A stretch of DNA of 64,000 nt from Chloroflexota bacterium (GTDB taxonomy: Bacteria; Chloroflexota; Anaerolineae; Anaerolineales; Villigracilaceae): positions 183,811-247,810 of the forward strand of contig JACRBI010000004.1 in NCBI GenBank assembly GCA_016234495.1, read 5' to 3'. Under the pieces are notes generated by a model. That model was not told where the DNA came from. It did not search any database and worked only from the letters and a program-made list of their open reading frames with translations. Positions 1 through 8,288 of the stretch are shown piece after piece; the stretch's first letter is position 1; every line of letters begins with the position of its first letter. The position numbers were made by a program, and so were the translations under genes.

Positions 1-190
1 CGGGACAGCCCGGCCCATGCACCAACTCAATTCCGCCGGGCAGCATGTCGTCGAGTCCGTGATGCAGGAAGGCGTGCGTCTGCCCGCCGCAGATTTCCAT
101 CAACGTCCACGGGCGCGTGACTGTTTTGTCGATCTCTTCGAGCAACGCCTTTACTTGCGCAGGGTCGCGGTATTCGTCAATATATTTCAT
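1..190 (-). CDS. hypD: HypD, hydrogenase maturation factor (5' part only)
   Basis: Partial: only the first 63 codons are inside the window and the gene runs off the left edge. HypD works with HypC to assemble the Fe(CN)2CO group of [NiFe] hydrogenases in the cytoplasm. The visible part carries two Cys motifs of the family, CGGQTH at residues 34-39 and HGPGCP at 58-63. The ATG at 190 is preceded by GGAG five bases upstream. It is the last visible gene of the hyd-hyp run on this strand. hypE is not seen and may lie beyond the edge. Confidence 0.93.
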   Translation of the reverse strand, partial: MKYIDEYRDPAQVKALLEEIDKTVTRPWTLMEICGGQTHAFLHHGLDDMLPGGIELVHGPGCP

Positions 191-206
191 GGAGACTCCG
201 TGAAAA

Positions 207-272
207 ACTTTTACCACGGAGGCCACTGAGTTTTTAAAGAATCTCTGTGCGCTCTGTGCCCTCTGTGGTGAA
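207..272. repeat. Imperfect palindromic repeat, CCACRGAG family
   Basis: Sits between hypC and hypD. Arms of the type accacggagg...cctctgtggt face each other. Similar units are at 29283-29323, 32215-32290 and 62300-62372. Confidence 0.6.
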
Positions 273-276
273 GTCA

Positions 277-525
277 TTAAGTGTTGCCTAGCTCTTCTTC
301 AAAATTCTCGATCTCGCGGATCGTATCCAGCCGCGCCATGGCTTCATCTTCATCCAGCACGCTGATCGCAAAGCCGACGTGGATCAGCACATACTGTCCC
401 GGCTGCGCTTCGGGCACGTAGTCGAGGCAGACTTCCTTGAGCACGCCGCCGAAATCCACCTTACCCATGATGAGCGAACCGTCGTTGTAAATTTCCTGAA
501 TCTTGCCGGGAATGCTGAGACACAT
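277..525 (-). CDS. hypC: HypC/HybG-type hydrogenase assembly chaperone
   Basis: An 82-residue HypC. The family hallmark is the N-terminal MCLSIPGKI with Cys2, which holds the Fe(CN)2CO unit and contacts the large-subunit precursor and HypD. Length matches the family (about 75-95). A strong ribosome site (GGAGGTG) lies four bases before the ATG. It starts 15 bases after the hypF stop and is co-directional with the rest of the operon. Either generic HypC or a hydrogenase-specific HybG/HupF variant; the sequence alone does not separate these. Confidence 0.95.
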   Translation of the reverse strand: MCLSIPGKIQEIYNDGSLIMGKVDFGGVLKEVCLDYVPEAQPGQYVLIHVGFAISVLDEDEAMARLDTIREIENFEEELGNT

Positions 526-540
526 GAGACACCTCCGATA

Positions 541-2889
541 TTATTGATGATTGGCAACCACCGCCTGCCCAAGCGCAAGTCCGCCATCATTGGCAGGGGT
601 TTGTTGATGAGTATAAACGACAAAGTTTTCGCGCATTAATTTTTCGCGCGTGAGTTCAAGCAGGATTTGATTCTGCCACACTCCGCCAGAGAGAGCCACT
701 TCAGTTATTTTCGTTTTTTCGCGCAGGGTCTTGCTGGCTTCGACTGCCATGCCAGAAACAGTATGATGAAAGCGCGCGCCGATCAATCCAGCCATTTGAT
801 TCGACTTCACATCTCGAATGATGTGCCTGAACATTTCGCCAACTCGAATAATTCCATCTTCAATTTCAAATGGATATGGATTCGCTTCGCCGATGAATTT
901 CTTTGACAGGACTTCCATCTCGATTGCGGCCTGCGCTTCATACGTGACCTGATTCCTGATCCCGATTAATGAGCTGATCGCATCAAAGAGACGCCCCATG
1001 CTGGAAGTCAGCGGCGCGTTCAATTTCTTTTGCACCTGCTGGCGGACAAGGTCAACTGCCTGAGGTTCAACGGATTCCAGGAAGGGCAAATTGACGATGT
1101 CCAGCCCAAGCGACTCGACGTACCCGGCCGCGATTCGCCACGGGCTGCGGGTGGCAGAGTCACCGCCGGGGAGTGGCAAATATTCAAGGTGGGCAAACCG
1201 CTCAAAGTCCGCGTAAGATGCGAGCAATACTTCCCCGCCCCAGATCACGCCATCCGTTCCATAGCCAGTTCCGTCAAATGACAAGCCGATCAATTTTCTA
1301 TCTTCAAGTTTATTATCAGCCATGCAGGAGGCGATGTGCGCGTGGTGATGTTGAACGGGGATGCGTTGGGCGTTTGGCGTCGCGCGCTCAGCATAAGATG
1401 TTGTGAAATAACCGGGATGCATGTCATGCGCAATGATCTCAGGTTGAACTCGAAAAAGCCGCGAAAGGTGTTCAACGTTTTGCGTAAATGAGTCGTACAC
1501 CTCCACATTTTCCATGTCGCCGATGTGCTGACTCAAAAAGGCGTAGCGGTCGCGCGTGAGACAAAAAGTATTTTTCAACTCGCCGCCAACAGCGAGCGTT
1601 GGTTTTAAATCAAATGGAAGGGAAACGGGGTATGGTGCGTAGGCGCGCGAGCGGCGAAGAAACATGATCGAAGGTTGAGGGTTAAAAGTCTCTTGACCTT
1701 CGACTTTTAACCTTTGACCTGTCACCCTCACCACCGAATCATCGCAGCGAATATGAATATCACGGTTATGCAAAAGGAAGGCATCTGCCAGCGGGGCGAG
1801 TCTTTCGAGCGCGTCTTCATTTTCGATCGCGATCGGTTCCTCGCTGAAATTTCCGCTGGTCATTACCAACACAGATGGCGCGGGCTGCGAGGCAAGCATT
1901 GGGTCTTTGCGATTAAACAGCAAATGGTGCAAAGGCGTGTAAGGCAGCATCACGCCGAGCGTGTCCATTTGCGGCGCAACGGATGGGGCGATTCTATTCC
2001 CGTCAAGCACATTCAAAAGCACGATTGGTTTTTCATGCCCCGTCAGCAAGGCGGCTTCGTCTTCGTTCACATTGCAGAATTTGCGAACCGATCCAAGGTC
2101 GGCGAACATCAACGCAAACGGCTTGCCAGCCCTGCCCTTTCTGCGCCGTAATTCCGCGACTGCTTTTTCATTGGACGCGTCACACGCAAGGTGGAATCCG
2201 CCCAGGCCTTTGACCGCAATAATTTTCCCCTCACGCAAAAGCTGGCGTGTTTTGAGGATGGCAGACAACCTCAGGTCAATACTGGAAACAGATGGCGATG
2301 CGCCGGATGAATATCTCAGTTGAACAAAAGGTCCGCAATCGGGGCAGGCTGTCGGTTGGGCATGGAAGCGGCGATCCAGCGGATTTTCGTATTCGGCGCG
2401 GCAGGTATCGCACATGGGAAAATCCGCCATGGTTGTGGCAGGGCGGTCGTAGGGCAAATCTTTGATGATGGTGAAACGCGGTCCGCAGTTGGTGCAATTG
2501 ATGAACGGGTATAAATAGCGGCGGTCGTTCGGGTCGAACAACTCGCGTTCGCAATCCGCGCACAGGGCGACATCGGGAGAGATGGGCTGGAATTCGCCCG
2601 CGATGTACGTTGAAGGTTGAATGTTGAAGGTCAGGTATTCGATATCAAATATTTTATCTTGTACATTGACCGAATCGATTCTTGCCAATGGAGGCGCTTC
2701 AGCGGTCAGGCTGTGAATAAAATTTTCGACTTTTGACTTTTGACCCTGGACTTCGATTTCCACCCCTGCGGAAGTGTTGCTTACCCAGCCGCGCAGGTCA
2801 AGGCGGGCGGCCAGCCCATAAACAAATGGACGGAAACCAACGCCTTGCACAACTCCGGTGACATGAATGCGCGCGCCTTTTATTGACAT
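541..2889 (-). CDS. hypF: HypF carbamoyltransferase
   Basis: Makes the thiocarboxamide on HypE from carbamoyl phosphate, the source of hydrogenase cyanide ligands. At 782 residues it has the full family layout: acylphosphatase-like domain (VQGVGFRPFV at 14-23), two CX2C-X18-CX2C zinc fingers (C110/C113/C132/C135 and C160/C163/C182/C185), a YrdC-like domain, and a Kae1-like C-terminal half with HHHAH at 514-518. It lies 6 bases after hypB. Unusual: residues about 391-408, just before LRRSRAYAP, are an extra segment encoded by a palindromic repeat. Smaller low-complexity insertions of similar base pattern occur near residues 50-57 and 85-95. Core motifs are intact, so the protein is probably functional. 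Confidence 0.95.
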   Translation of the reverse strand: MSIKGARIHVTGVVQGVGFRPFVYGLAARLDLRGWVSNTSAGVEIEVQGQKSKVENFIHSLTAEAPPLARIDSVNVQDKIFDIEYLTFNIQPSTYIAGEFQPISPDVALCADCERELFDPNDRRYLYPFINCTNCGPRFTIIKDLPYDRPATTMADFPMCDTCRAEYENPLDRRFHAQPTACPDCGPFVQLRYSSGASPSVSSIDLRLSAILKTRQLLREGKIIAVKGLGGFHLACDASNEKAVAELRRRKGRAGKPFALMFADLGSVRKFCNVNEDEAALLTGHEKPIVLLNVLDGNRIAPSVAPQMDTLGVMLPYTPLHHLLFNRKDPMLASQPAPSVLVMTSGNFSEEPIAIENEDALERLAPLADAFLLHNRDIHIRCDDSVVRVTGQRLKVEGQETFNPQPSIMFLRRSRAYAPYPVSLPFDLKPTLAVGGELKNTFCLTRDRYAFLSQHIGDMENVEVYDSFTQNVEHLSRLFRVQPEIIAHDMHPGYFTTSYAERATPNAQRIPVQHHHAHIASCMADNKLEDRKLIGLSFDGTGYGTDGVIWGGEVLLASYADFERFAHLEYLPLPGGDSATRSPWRIAAGYVESLGLDIVNLPFLESVEPQAVDLVRQQVQKKLNAPLTSSMGRLFDAISSLIGIRNQVTYEAQAAIEMEVLSKKFIGEANPYPFEIEDGIIRVGEMFRHIIRDVKSNQMAGLIGARFHHTVSGMAVEASKTLREKTKITEVALSGGVWQNQILLELTREKLMRENFVVYTHQQTPANDGGLALGQAVVANHQ
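1666..1722. repeat. Palindromic repeat inserted in frame inside hypF
   Basis: GGTTAAAAGTC at 1680-1690 faces GACTTTTAACC at 1702-1712 with an 11-base spacer, inside the hypF coding frame. It adds about 18 residues just before a conserved LRRSR block where I do not expect extra sequence from the family. Confidence 0.65.
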
Positions 2890-2895
2890 GGTGAA

Positions 2896-3558
2896 TTACG
2901 AATTACCATTTACATTTTTAATGAGCCAATCGATCCATGCATCTATGCCTTCACCTGTTTTAGCTGAAAGCGGAAAAGTCACAACACCGGGGTTTAGCAC
3001 TTCCACGCCGCGTTCAAAGTAATCCATTTTGAACGGGACATACGGCAGCAGGTCAATCTTGTTGACGACCAGCGCATCCACGCCGCGATACATGCCCGGG
3101 TACTTATAGGGTTTGTCGTCGCCTTCGGGGATGGAGGCGATCAACACGGATTTGTGCGTGCCAAGTTTGAAACTGGCAGGGCAAACGAGGTTGCCCACAT
3201 TTTCAACAATGAGCAGGTCAAATTCAGCGAGGTCAAGTTGTTCCAAAGCGCCGCGCAGCATGACAGCGTCAAGGTGACAGTCACCGCCGGTGTTGACCTG
3301 AATTGCAGCTTGCGCGCCAGCCTGTGCAGCGCGGTCTGCGTCAATGGATGTGGCGATATCACCGTCCACGACGGCCACGCGCAACTTGTTTTTGAGCCGC
3401 GGAAGAGTCTGCTCGATGAGCGAGGTCTTACCTGCGCCGGGCGATGCCATAATGTTTATGGAAAAAACACCCGCAGATTCAAGACGGGCACGGTTTTCCT
3501 CTGCCAGACGGTCATTGGCATTCAGGATGTTTTCAACGATGGGTACGCGGATGGTCAT
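2896..3558 (-). CDS. hypB: HypB, nickel-inserting GTPase
   Basis: GTPase that, with HypA, delivers nickel to the hydrogenase large subunit. Seen in the 220-residue product: P-loop ASPGAGKTS, the TGGDCHLD metal and dimer motif, VENVGNLVCP, and NKIDLLPY for guanine recognition. There is no His-rich stretch or CxxCGC motif at the N terminus, so it is the short type without nickel storage. I chose the ATG at 3558 over a start four codons upstream because GGAG lies six bases before it. It follows hypA by 12 bases and precedes hypF by 6. Confidence 0.95.
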   Translation of the reverse strand: MTIRVPIVENILNANDRLAEENRARLESAGVFSINIMASPGAGKTSLIEQTLPRLKNKLRVAVVDGDIATSIDADRAAQAGAQAAIQVNTGGDCHLDAVMLRGALEQLDLAEFDLLIVENVGNLVCPASFKLGTHKSVLIASIPEGDDKPYKYPGMYRGVDALVVNKIDLLPYVPFKMDYFERGVEVLNPGVVTFPLSAKTGEGIDAWIDWLIKNVNGNS

Positions 3559-3570
3559 GTGGAACTCCAA

Positions 3571-3912
3571 TTATTCAACATCAATACTGTCCACTCGAAA
3601 CTCGTCACCTTTGGTGATCTGCACAAACTCGCTTTTGCAGTTCGGGCACGAGAAATCTGCGCTGGCTGGGTGGAAGGAAAACTTGCAGCTGGTACATGTC
3701 ATTTCACCGGGGATCCGCTCAAAGTTAAGTTGGGATCCGTGCGCGATCGTACCCACAGTGAAAAGTTCCCAATAAAATCTGACAGAGTCATCCACGATGG
3801 ATGCGAATTCCCCGATCACCAGATTGATGGCTGTGATCTGCTTTGCTCCCGCCTCTTTTGCGTGACGCAGGGAGATATCCAGTATGCTTTGGGTTACAGC
3901 GAGTTCATGCAT
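3571..3912 (-). CDS. hypA: HypA, hydrogenase nickel metallochaperone
   Basis: A 113-residue HypA. The start at 3912 gives MHELAV, whose Met1-His2 amino end is the known nickel site; an ATG three codons upstream would bury it, so I reject that start. The structural zinc site is C73/C76/C89/C92. It pairs with HypB for nickel delivery. It lies about 100 bases after the protease gene, across a hairpin at 3956-3992, so hyp expression may be set partly separately from the structural genes. Confidence 0.95.
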   Translation of the reverse strand: MHELAVTQSILDISLRHAKEAGAKQITAINLVIGEFASIVDDSVRFYWELFTVGTIAHGSQLNFERIPGEMTCTSCKFSFHPASADFSCPNCKSEFVQITKGDEFRVDSIDVE

Positions 3913-3955
3913 AGTGTTCAAGCATAATTAAACTGTGTTTTGTCACATAAAGAAG

Positions 3956-3992
3956 TGAGGAAAGTCATCGTATTTACGGACAACTTTCCTCA
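3956..3992. other. Hairpin between hydrogenase protease gene and hypA
   Basis: TGAGGAAAGT at 3956-3965 pairs with ACTTTCCTCA at 3983-3992, a perfect 10-bp stem with a 17-base loop. No strong T-run follows in the direction of transcription, so it looks more like an mRNA-processing or attenuation hairpin than a clean terminator. Confidence 0.5.
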
Positions 3993-4015
3993 TAATTAGA
4001 AGTTTTTTGATTAGC

Positions 4016-4507
4016 TCAAGGGGTGACGGCGTGTCCCCAGGCTTTCAGTTGCTCGGCAAGTTTATTTACCAAAATTTCCACTTTTGATTCAACCAGCGGA
4101 GATAAATCCAGCCCGATCTCCATTAACTCCGGCTGGATTCCCCAAAGAACCAGACGCTTCGGGTAAAGGTCTTTGAACCTTGCAGCGGCGAGCATGTCGG
4201 GCACGCCGATCTGGTGCGGGGAAATCTTCAGCGCGAGAAAGGCCGGCACTTCCTCTCCTTCAAGGTGGATGATCGTGCCGGGGTCTTTGTGAGTCTCGAC
4301 TGCGTCAACCAGCAACAGGTTTTCAATTCCTTCAAGGTAATACAGGAGATCCATTCCCAGCGTGCCCCCGTCCAGGATCTGGACCTCTTCTGATATCTCG
4401 TAGCCTGCCGATAAACGCTCGATGACATGCACCCCGACGCCCTCGTCGGACATTAGCTTATTGCCAACGCCCAGCACGAGGGTTTTGAAAGCAGGTCTGT
4501 CAAACAT
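4016..4507 (-). CDS. Hydrogenase maturation endopeptidase (HyaD/HybD family)
   Basis: Cuts the C-terminal tail of the large subunit after nickel insertion. The 163-residue product begins with the family signature GVGNKLMSDEGVGV. The three nickel-sensing residues of the family are present as E22, D68 (LLLVDAV) and H98 (ISPHQIG). Its ATG overlaps the large-subunit stop by one base (TAATG), indicating translational coupling with its substrate. Placement directly after the large subunit implies specificity for that enzyme. Cytoplasmic. Confidence 0.93.
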   Translation of the reverse strand: MFDRPAFKTLVLGVGNKLMSDEGVGVHVIERLSAGYEISEEVQILDGGTLGMDLLYYLEGIENLLLVDAVETHKDPGTIIHLEGEEVPAFLALKISPHQIGVPDMLAAARFKDLYPKRLVLWGIQPELMEIGLDLSPLVESKVEILVNKLAEQLKAWGHAVTP

Positions 4508-6252
4508 TAGCGGGCGCCGCGGACTTTCAACAGCGGATTGCTGTACTGGTCAGCCGCGTCGAGGCTGATCTGATTGATCTCGTTGCCGTCCACATCGAGC
4601 AGGTGGACTCCACACGCCATACAAGGATCAAACGAATGGATGGTGCGCAGCACCTCGAGCGGCATTTTCTCGTCTGCGATCGGTGTGCCGATCAGCGCGG
4701 CCTCATACGGGCCGGGCACGCCCTTCCCATCACGCGGAGAACAGTTCCATGTACTTGGCACGATGGCTTGATAGTTGGCGATCTTCGTATCCTTGATGCT
4801 GACCCAATGTCCCAATGCGCCGCGCGGAGCTTCGGTGAAGCCCCAGCCTTGCGCTTCGGCAGGCCAATTCTTCGGATCCCACATTTCGGCGCCGGAATGG
4901 ATTTTTGTGTCGCCGCTCTTGATGCTGGCGATCAATTCATTTGTCCACTCGCTGAGCTGCTCTGCTACCACAACAGTTTCGATACAACGTGCGGCGGTTC
5001 TGCCAAGTGTGGAGAATAAAGCTTCGGGGCCGGCGCCAAGTTTGCCGAGGACGAGGTTGACAACTTCCACGACGCGCTTGTGTCCGCTGGCATAAGCCAC
5101 CAGCATACGCGCCAATGGCCCAACTTCCATGGCATGATCCTGCAGGCGCGGAGCTTTCATCCAGGTATATTTCTGATCGGTCTCAAGGAATTTGTAGGGC
5201 GGTTTCGGCCCGGTAAAGTTCGGGACAGTCTCGCCTTCCCACGGATGCAAGCCCTTCGTTTCGTCTTCATACTTGAACCATGAATGCGAAACATGCTCGG
5301 TGATGTCTTTGTGGTCGAGCGGATAGACCTTGCTCAAATCCTTGCCGAGGATAAATCCCTGCGGCAGCCATTGAGTTCCGTCTGCGCCGGGGAAATCTCC
5401 ATAGGAGAGGAAATTGCCTTCGCCGCCGCCAATTGCCGCCCAATCCAGATAGAACGGAGCGACAGCCAGCACGTCGGGCAGGTAGACTTTATCCACAAAT
5501 TCCTTGGCGCGGGCGAACATGCCTTGAATCTGCGCGATGGTATCGGCGTTGATTGCGGCCTGACTGGTCGGGTCAATCGGCGAAGCCATGCCGCCGACGA
5601 GATAGGTCTGCAGGTGTGGATTCTTCGCGCCGAGCAAAGCATGGGCGCGGATCACATCCCGCTGCCAATCCAACGCTTCGAGATAATGCGCCACCGCCAT
5701 GAGATTCGCTTCGGCGGGAAGTTTGTAGGCGGGATGTCCCCAATAGGCATTGGCGAACGGGCCAAGTTGTCCGCTGCTGACGAAGCCGGCTAATTTATCT
5801 TTGACGATCTGGAAATAATCGGCGCTGGATTTTGGCCAGTCGGAAATGGACTGCGCCAGTTCCGAGGTCTTGACCGGGTCGGCATCCAATGCGCTGACCA
5901 CATCCACCCAATCGAGCGCGTGCAAATGATAGAAGTGGATGACATGGTCTTGAACGTACTGAATACCTTCGATGATGTTGCGCAGAATGCGCGCGTTGTT
6001 CGGGATTTCAATTCCAAGGGCGTTTTCGACAGCTCGCACGGAGCTGAGTGCGTGTACAGTCGTTCAGACACCGCAGATACGCTGGGTCATGACCCAGGCT
6101 TCGCGCGGATCGCGTCCCTTGAGGATGATCTCGATGCCGCGGAACATGGTGCTGGATGCCCAGGCATCCTTGACCGCGCCGCCGTCCACTTGAACTTCAA
6201 TGCGCAGATGGCCTTCGATTCTGGTAATGGGGTCAATCGCAATTCTTGTCAT
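4507..6252 (-). CDS. hybC: [NiFe] hydrogenase large subunit with in-frame TGA in the L1 motif (candidate selenoprotein)
   Basis: Catalytic subunit, 581 residues if the TGA at 6064-6066 is read through as residue 63. The start at 6252 (AAAGGAG upstream) gives MTRIAIDPITRIEGH, a normal family N terminus. The first nickel motif reads R58-I-C60-G-V-stop-T-T-V-H67, where the stop replaces the second Cys of RxCGxC. The frame then continues intact to the second motif DPCMACGVH (542-550, C544 and C547) and a 31-residue tail expected to be removed by the adjacent protease. Calling the gene from an ATG after the TGA would lose the whole L1 region and has no ribosome site. Readings: selenocysteine at the bridging L1 position, a point mutation of TGT/TGC, or a base error. 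The TGA position and frame are seen; the selenocysteine reading is inference. Confidence 0.85.
6030..6046 (-). promoter_or_regulatory. Candidate SECIS-like hairpin downstream of the TGA
   Basis: In the mRNA, CAGCUC-CGUGC-GAGCUG forms a perfect 6-bp stem with a 5-base loop. The loop has GU at its second and third positions. The stem begins at base 21 counting the U of UGA as 1 and ends at 37, which fits the spacing and loop rule used for bacterial SECIS elements. It could be chance, since it lies in conserved coding sequence. Confidence 0.4.
6064..6066 (-). other. In-frame TGA codon, possible selenocysteine
   Basis: Reads TGC GGT GTC TGA ACG ACT GTA CAC on the minus strand. TGA takes the place of the second Cys codon of the large-subunit L1 motif, and the frame is open on both sides. 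Confidence 0.6.
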
Positions 6253-6288
6253 AGTTTTGTTTCTCCTTTGGTTGGGAGTGAATGATGT

Positions 6289-7428
6289 TTATGCGTGAGC
6301 ATGTTCGGGGTCGGGGAATAACTTGAAATACCGAACAACCACACCGTAAAGCAGGAACGCCCCGGCGATCATTCCGATCGTGATGAATATTTCCGTGAAC
6401 GATGGGAAATAGGAAACCGGGTTGGGTTCTGCGAGTCCGATCCATGAGACGACCAGGCGCTCGATGAAGGTGCCGATCAGCGCGAAGACCCCGGCCCAAA
6501 ACGGACCTGAGGTATGCCCGACCAGCTTCGAGAGCAGGATGCCCAAAGGCAGGGCAATGCCAATCAGAAACTGGAACCAGGCCAACAGTCCGAAGGAGTC
6601 CGGGCGAAGCAGCATCGGCACTTCGCCGGCGCCCATCCAGTCACCTACTTTGATCGCGGCATACAGCATCAAGTTAATGCTCATGGCCTGACCGAGGCGG
6701 CGGAAAATCACGCGGTCAATTGGCAGGCCCATCGCTTTCCAGATCAATTTAACGGCAATCGCGGTTGCGCCAAGCCCGGTGTACACGGCCTGCAAATAAA
6801 ACAAAAGCGGCAGGGCGGGCGTCCACCACAGCGGATGCAGTTTGTGCGGCATGAGCAGGAACATCGAGCCAAGCGAAGATTGATGCAGCATCGAAAGCAC
6901 AATGCCCGCGCCGGCAATGACGAAGATGCCGCGTTGAATCCAGCGGACGGGCACATCGTAGCCCCACTTCTCCAGAAAGACCGGCGCAATCTCCAAAACC
7001 AAAATAAGCGTGTACAGCGTGACGCACAAGCTTACTTCCTCAAGGAAGGAATGCAGGTTGATGTAGCCCGGCACAAAGATGTTGTAAAACTGAGTCCAGC
7101 GGCCAATATCGAGAAAGAGCAGAACGCCGACTACGCCATAACCGAGAAAGCCAGCCAGCACTGCGGGGCGAATGATTGAATGGTAATCTTCCCTGCCCAT
7201 GAAATACGAGAGCAGTGAGATGGTGAACGCCGCACCCGCCACCGGGATGAGGAAGAGATCAACCGTGATCCAGATGCCCCACGGGTAGTGATCGCTCATG
7301 TTGGTTGAAACGCCCAGCCCAACCACCAGACGATAGATCGCCAGCCCAACTCCGAGGAGGGTCAGCGCCAGCAGGGGCCAGAACGCAGACGGGATGCTGC
7401 TTTTGTTCGAGCGTGTTAGAGCGGCCAT
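6289..7428 (-). CDS. hybB: NrfD/HybB-type hydrogenase membrane subunit
   Basis: Integral membrane subunit, about 379 residues and about 10 hydrophobic segments, that links the periplasmic hydrogenase to the quinone pool in Hyb-type enzymes. The sequence shows the NrfD/PsrC style, with long helices, conserved polar groups such as SDHYPWGIW and HKLHPLWWTP, and no heme-like His pairs typical of a cytochrome b subunit. The start at 7428 is preceded by GGAGGAAAC. An ATG four codons upstream lacks a ribosome site. It overlaps the FeS-protein gene by 13 bases and lies 36 bases before the large subunit gene. Confidence 0.88.
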   Translation of the reverse strand: MAALTRSNKSSIPSAFWPLLALTLLGVGLAIYRLVVGLGVSTNMSDHYPWGIWITVDLFLIPVAGAAFTISLLSYFMGREDYHSIIRPAVLAGFLGYGVVGVLLFLDIGRWTQFYNIFVPGYINLHSFLEEVSLCVTLYTLILVLEIAPVFLEKWGYDVPVRWIQRGIFVIAGAGIVLSMLHQSSLGSMFLLMPHKLHPLWWTPALPLLFYLQAVYTGLGATAIAVKLIWKAMGLPIDRVIFRRLGQAMSINLMLYAAIKVGDWMGAGEVPMLLRPDSFGLLAWFQFLIGIALPLGILLSKLVGHTSGPFWAGVFALIGTFIERLVVSWIGLAEPNPVSYFPSFTEIFITIGMIAGAFLLYGVVVRYFKLFPDPEHAHA

Positions 7429-8279
7429 GTTTCCTCCCATCCCCCGCGTTTGGCTGTCATGCGAATCATGCCGAGCAGGATCGGCGCGCCAATCAAAACG
7501 CCGGGCAGGATGATGTTGGCAGTGCCTTCGCTAATTTCCGGGATGGGCTTGTCGCCGAGGTCTTGCAGCCCGAGTTTGTCGAACGAGACGCCGGAAAGAT
7601 ACATGACAGAAGTTCCGCCCGCATCATCCTTACCGTAGATATGATCCACGTAACGGGCAGGGTTCTCGCTGATGCGTTTCTCCGCGTCCGCGATCAAGTC
7701 GCCGCGTTTGCCGAAGATGAGTGCGCTGGTCGGGCAGCGTTCGGCGCAGGCAGTCGGCAGACCGTCCTGAACTCGATCAGCACATAATGTGCATTTGGCG
7801 ATCACCGGGAATTGAGCCGTGTCCCATGCAAAGCGCGGCACATGGAACGGACAGGCATACATGCAATAGCGGCAGCCGATGCAGCGGTCCTGGTCGTATG
7901 TGACCGGGCCTTCGGCTGTCTTTTGCAATGCCTGCACCGGGCAACCGCTGACACAGGCCGGGTCAACACAGTGCATACATTGGCGCTTGACGAACGATGA
8001 TTCAGCTTCAGTTTGATACAACTGAATCAACGTCCACGTGTCGGCGGAAAGTTCGCTGGGCGCATCGTACAGCAAACGCGCATCCGGTTCGTCAGCGGTT
8101 TTGTTCCATTCGCGGCAGGCATTGGTGCAGGCGTTACAGCCGACGCACATGGTCGCGTCATAGAGCATGGCCGCGTATTCGTTGGGGTCGGGCTTGGCCT
8201 GCGCGGATTCAGTTGCGATGAACGCACCGCCAATTGCCAATCCGGCGGCTTTGAAAAAATCTCTGCGGCTAAGAGTCAT
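7416..8279 (-). CDS. hybA: HybA-type four-cluster ferredoxin subunit, Tat-exported
   Basis: Electron-transfer subunit (287 residues) between the small subunit and the NrfD-like membrane protein. The N terminus SRRDFFKAAGLAIGGAF is a twin-arginine signal. Four Cys groups for [4Fe-4S] clusters follow: CVGCNACTNAC (from C45), CMHCVDPACVSGCP, CIGCRYCMYACP and CTLCADRV...CAERCP. A hydrophobic helix near the C terminus (ILPGVLIGAPILLGMI) probably anchors it on the periplasmic face. It starts 9 bases after the small-subunit stop. Confidence 0.9.
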   Translation of the reverse strand: MTLSRRDFFKAAGLAIGGAFIATESAQAKPDPNEYAAMLYDATMCVGCNACTNACREWNKTADEPDARLLYDAPSELSADTWTLIQLYQTEAESSFVKRQCMHCVDPACVSGCPVQALQKTAEGPVTYDQDRCIGCRYCMYACPFHVPRFAWDTAQFPVIAKCTLCADRVQDGLPTACAERCPTSALIFGKRGDLIADAEKRISENPARYVDHIYGKDDAGGTSVMYLSGVSFDKLGLQDLGDKPIPEISEGTANIILPGVLIGAPILLGMIRMTAKRGGWEETWPL

Positions 8280-8288
8280 CTCAGCCTC

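Noticed and set aside
3154..3927. Plus-strand open frame of 257 codons
   Set aside because: Antisense to hypA and hypB, both of which are certain.
4507..6039. A separate hydrogenase gene starting after the TGA (510 residues)
   Set aside because: It would lack the whole L1 nickel motif, has no ribosome site, and the frame upstream encodes the missing N terminus exactly.
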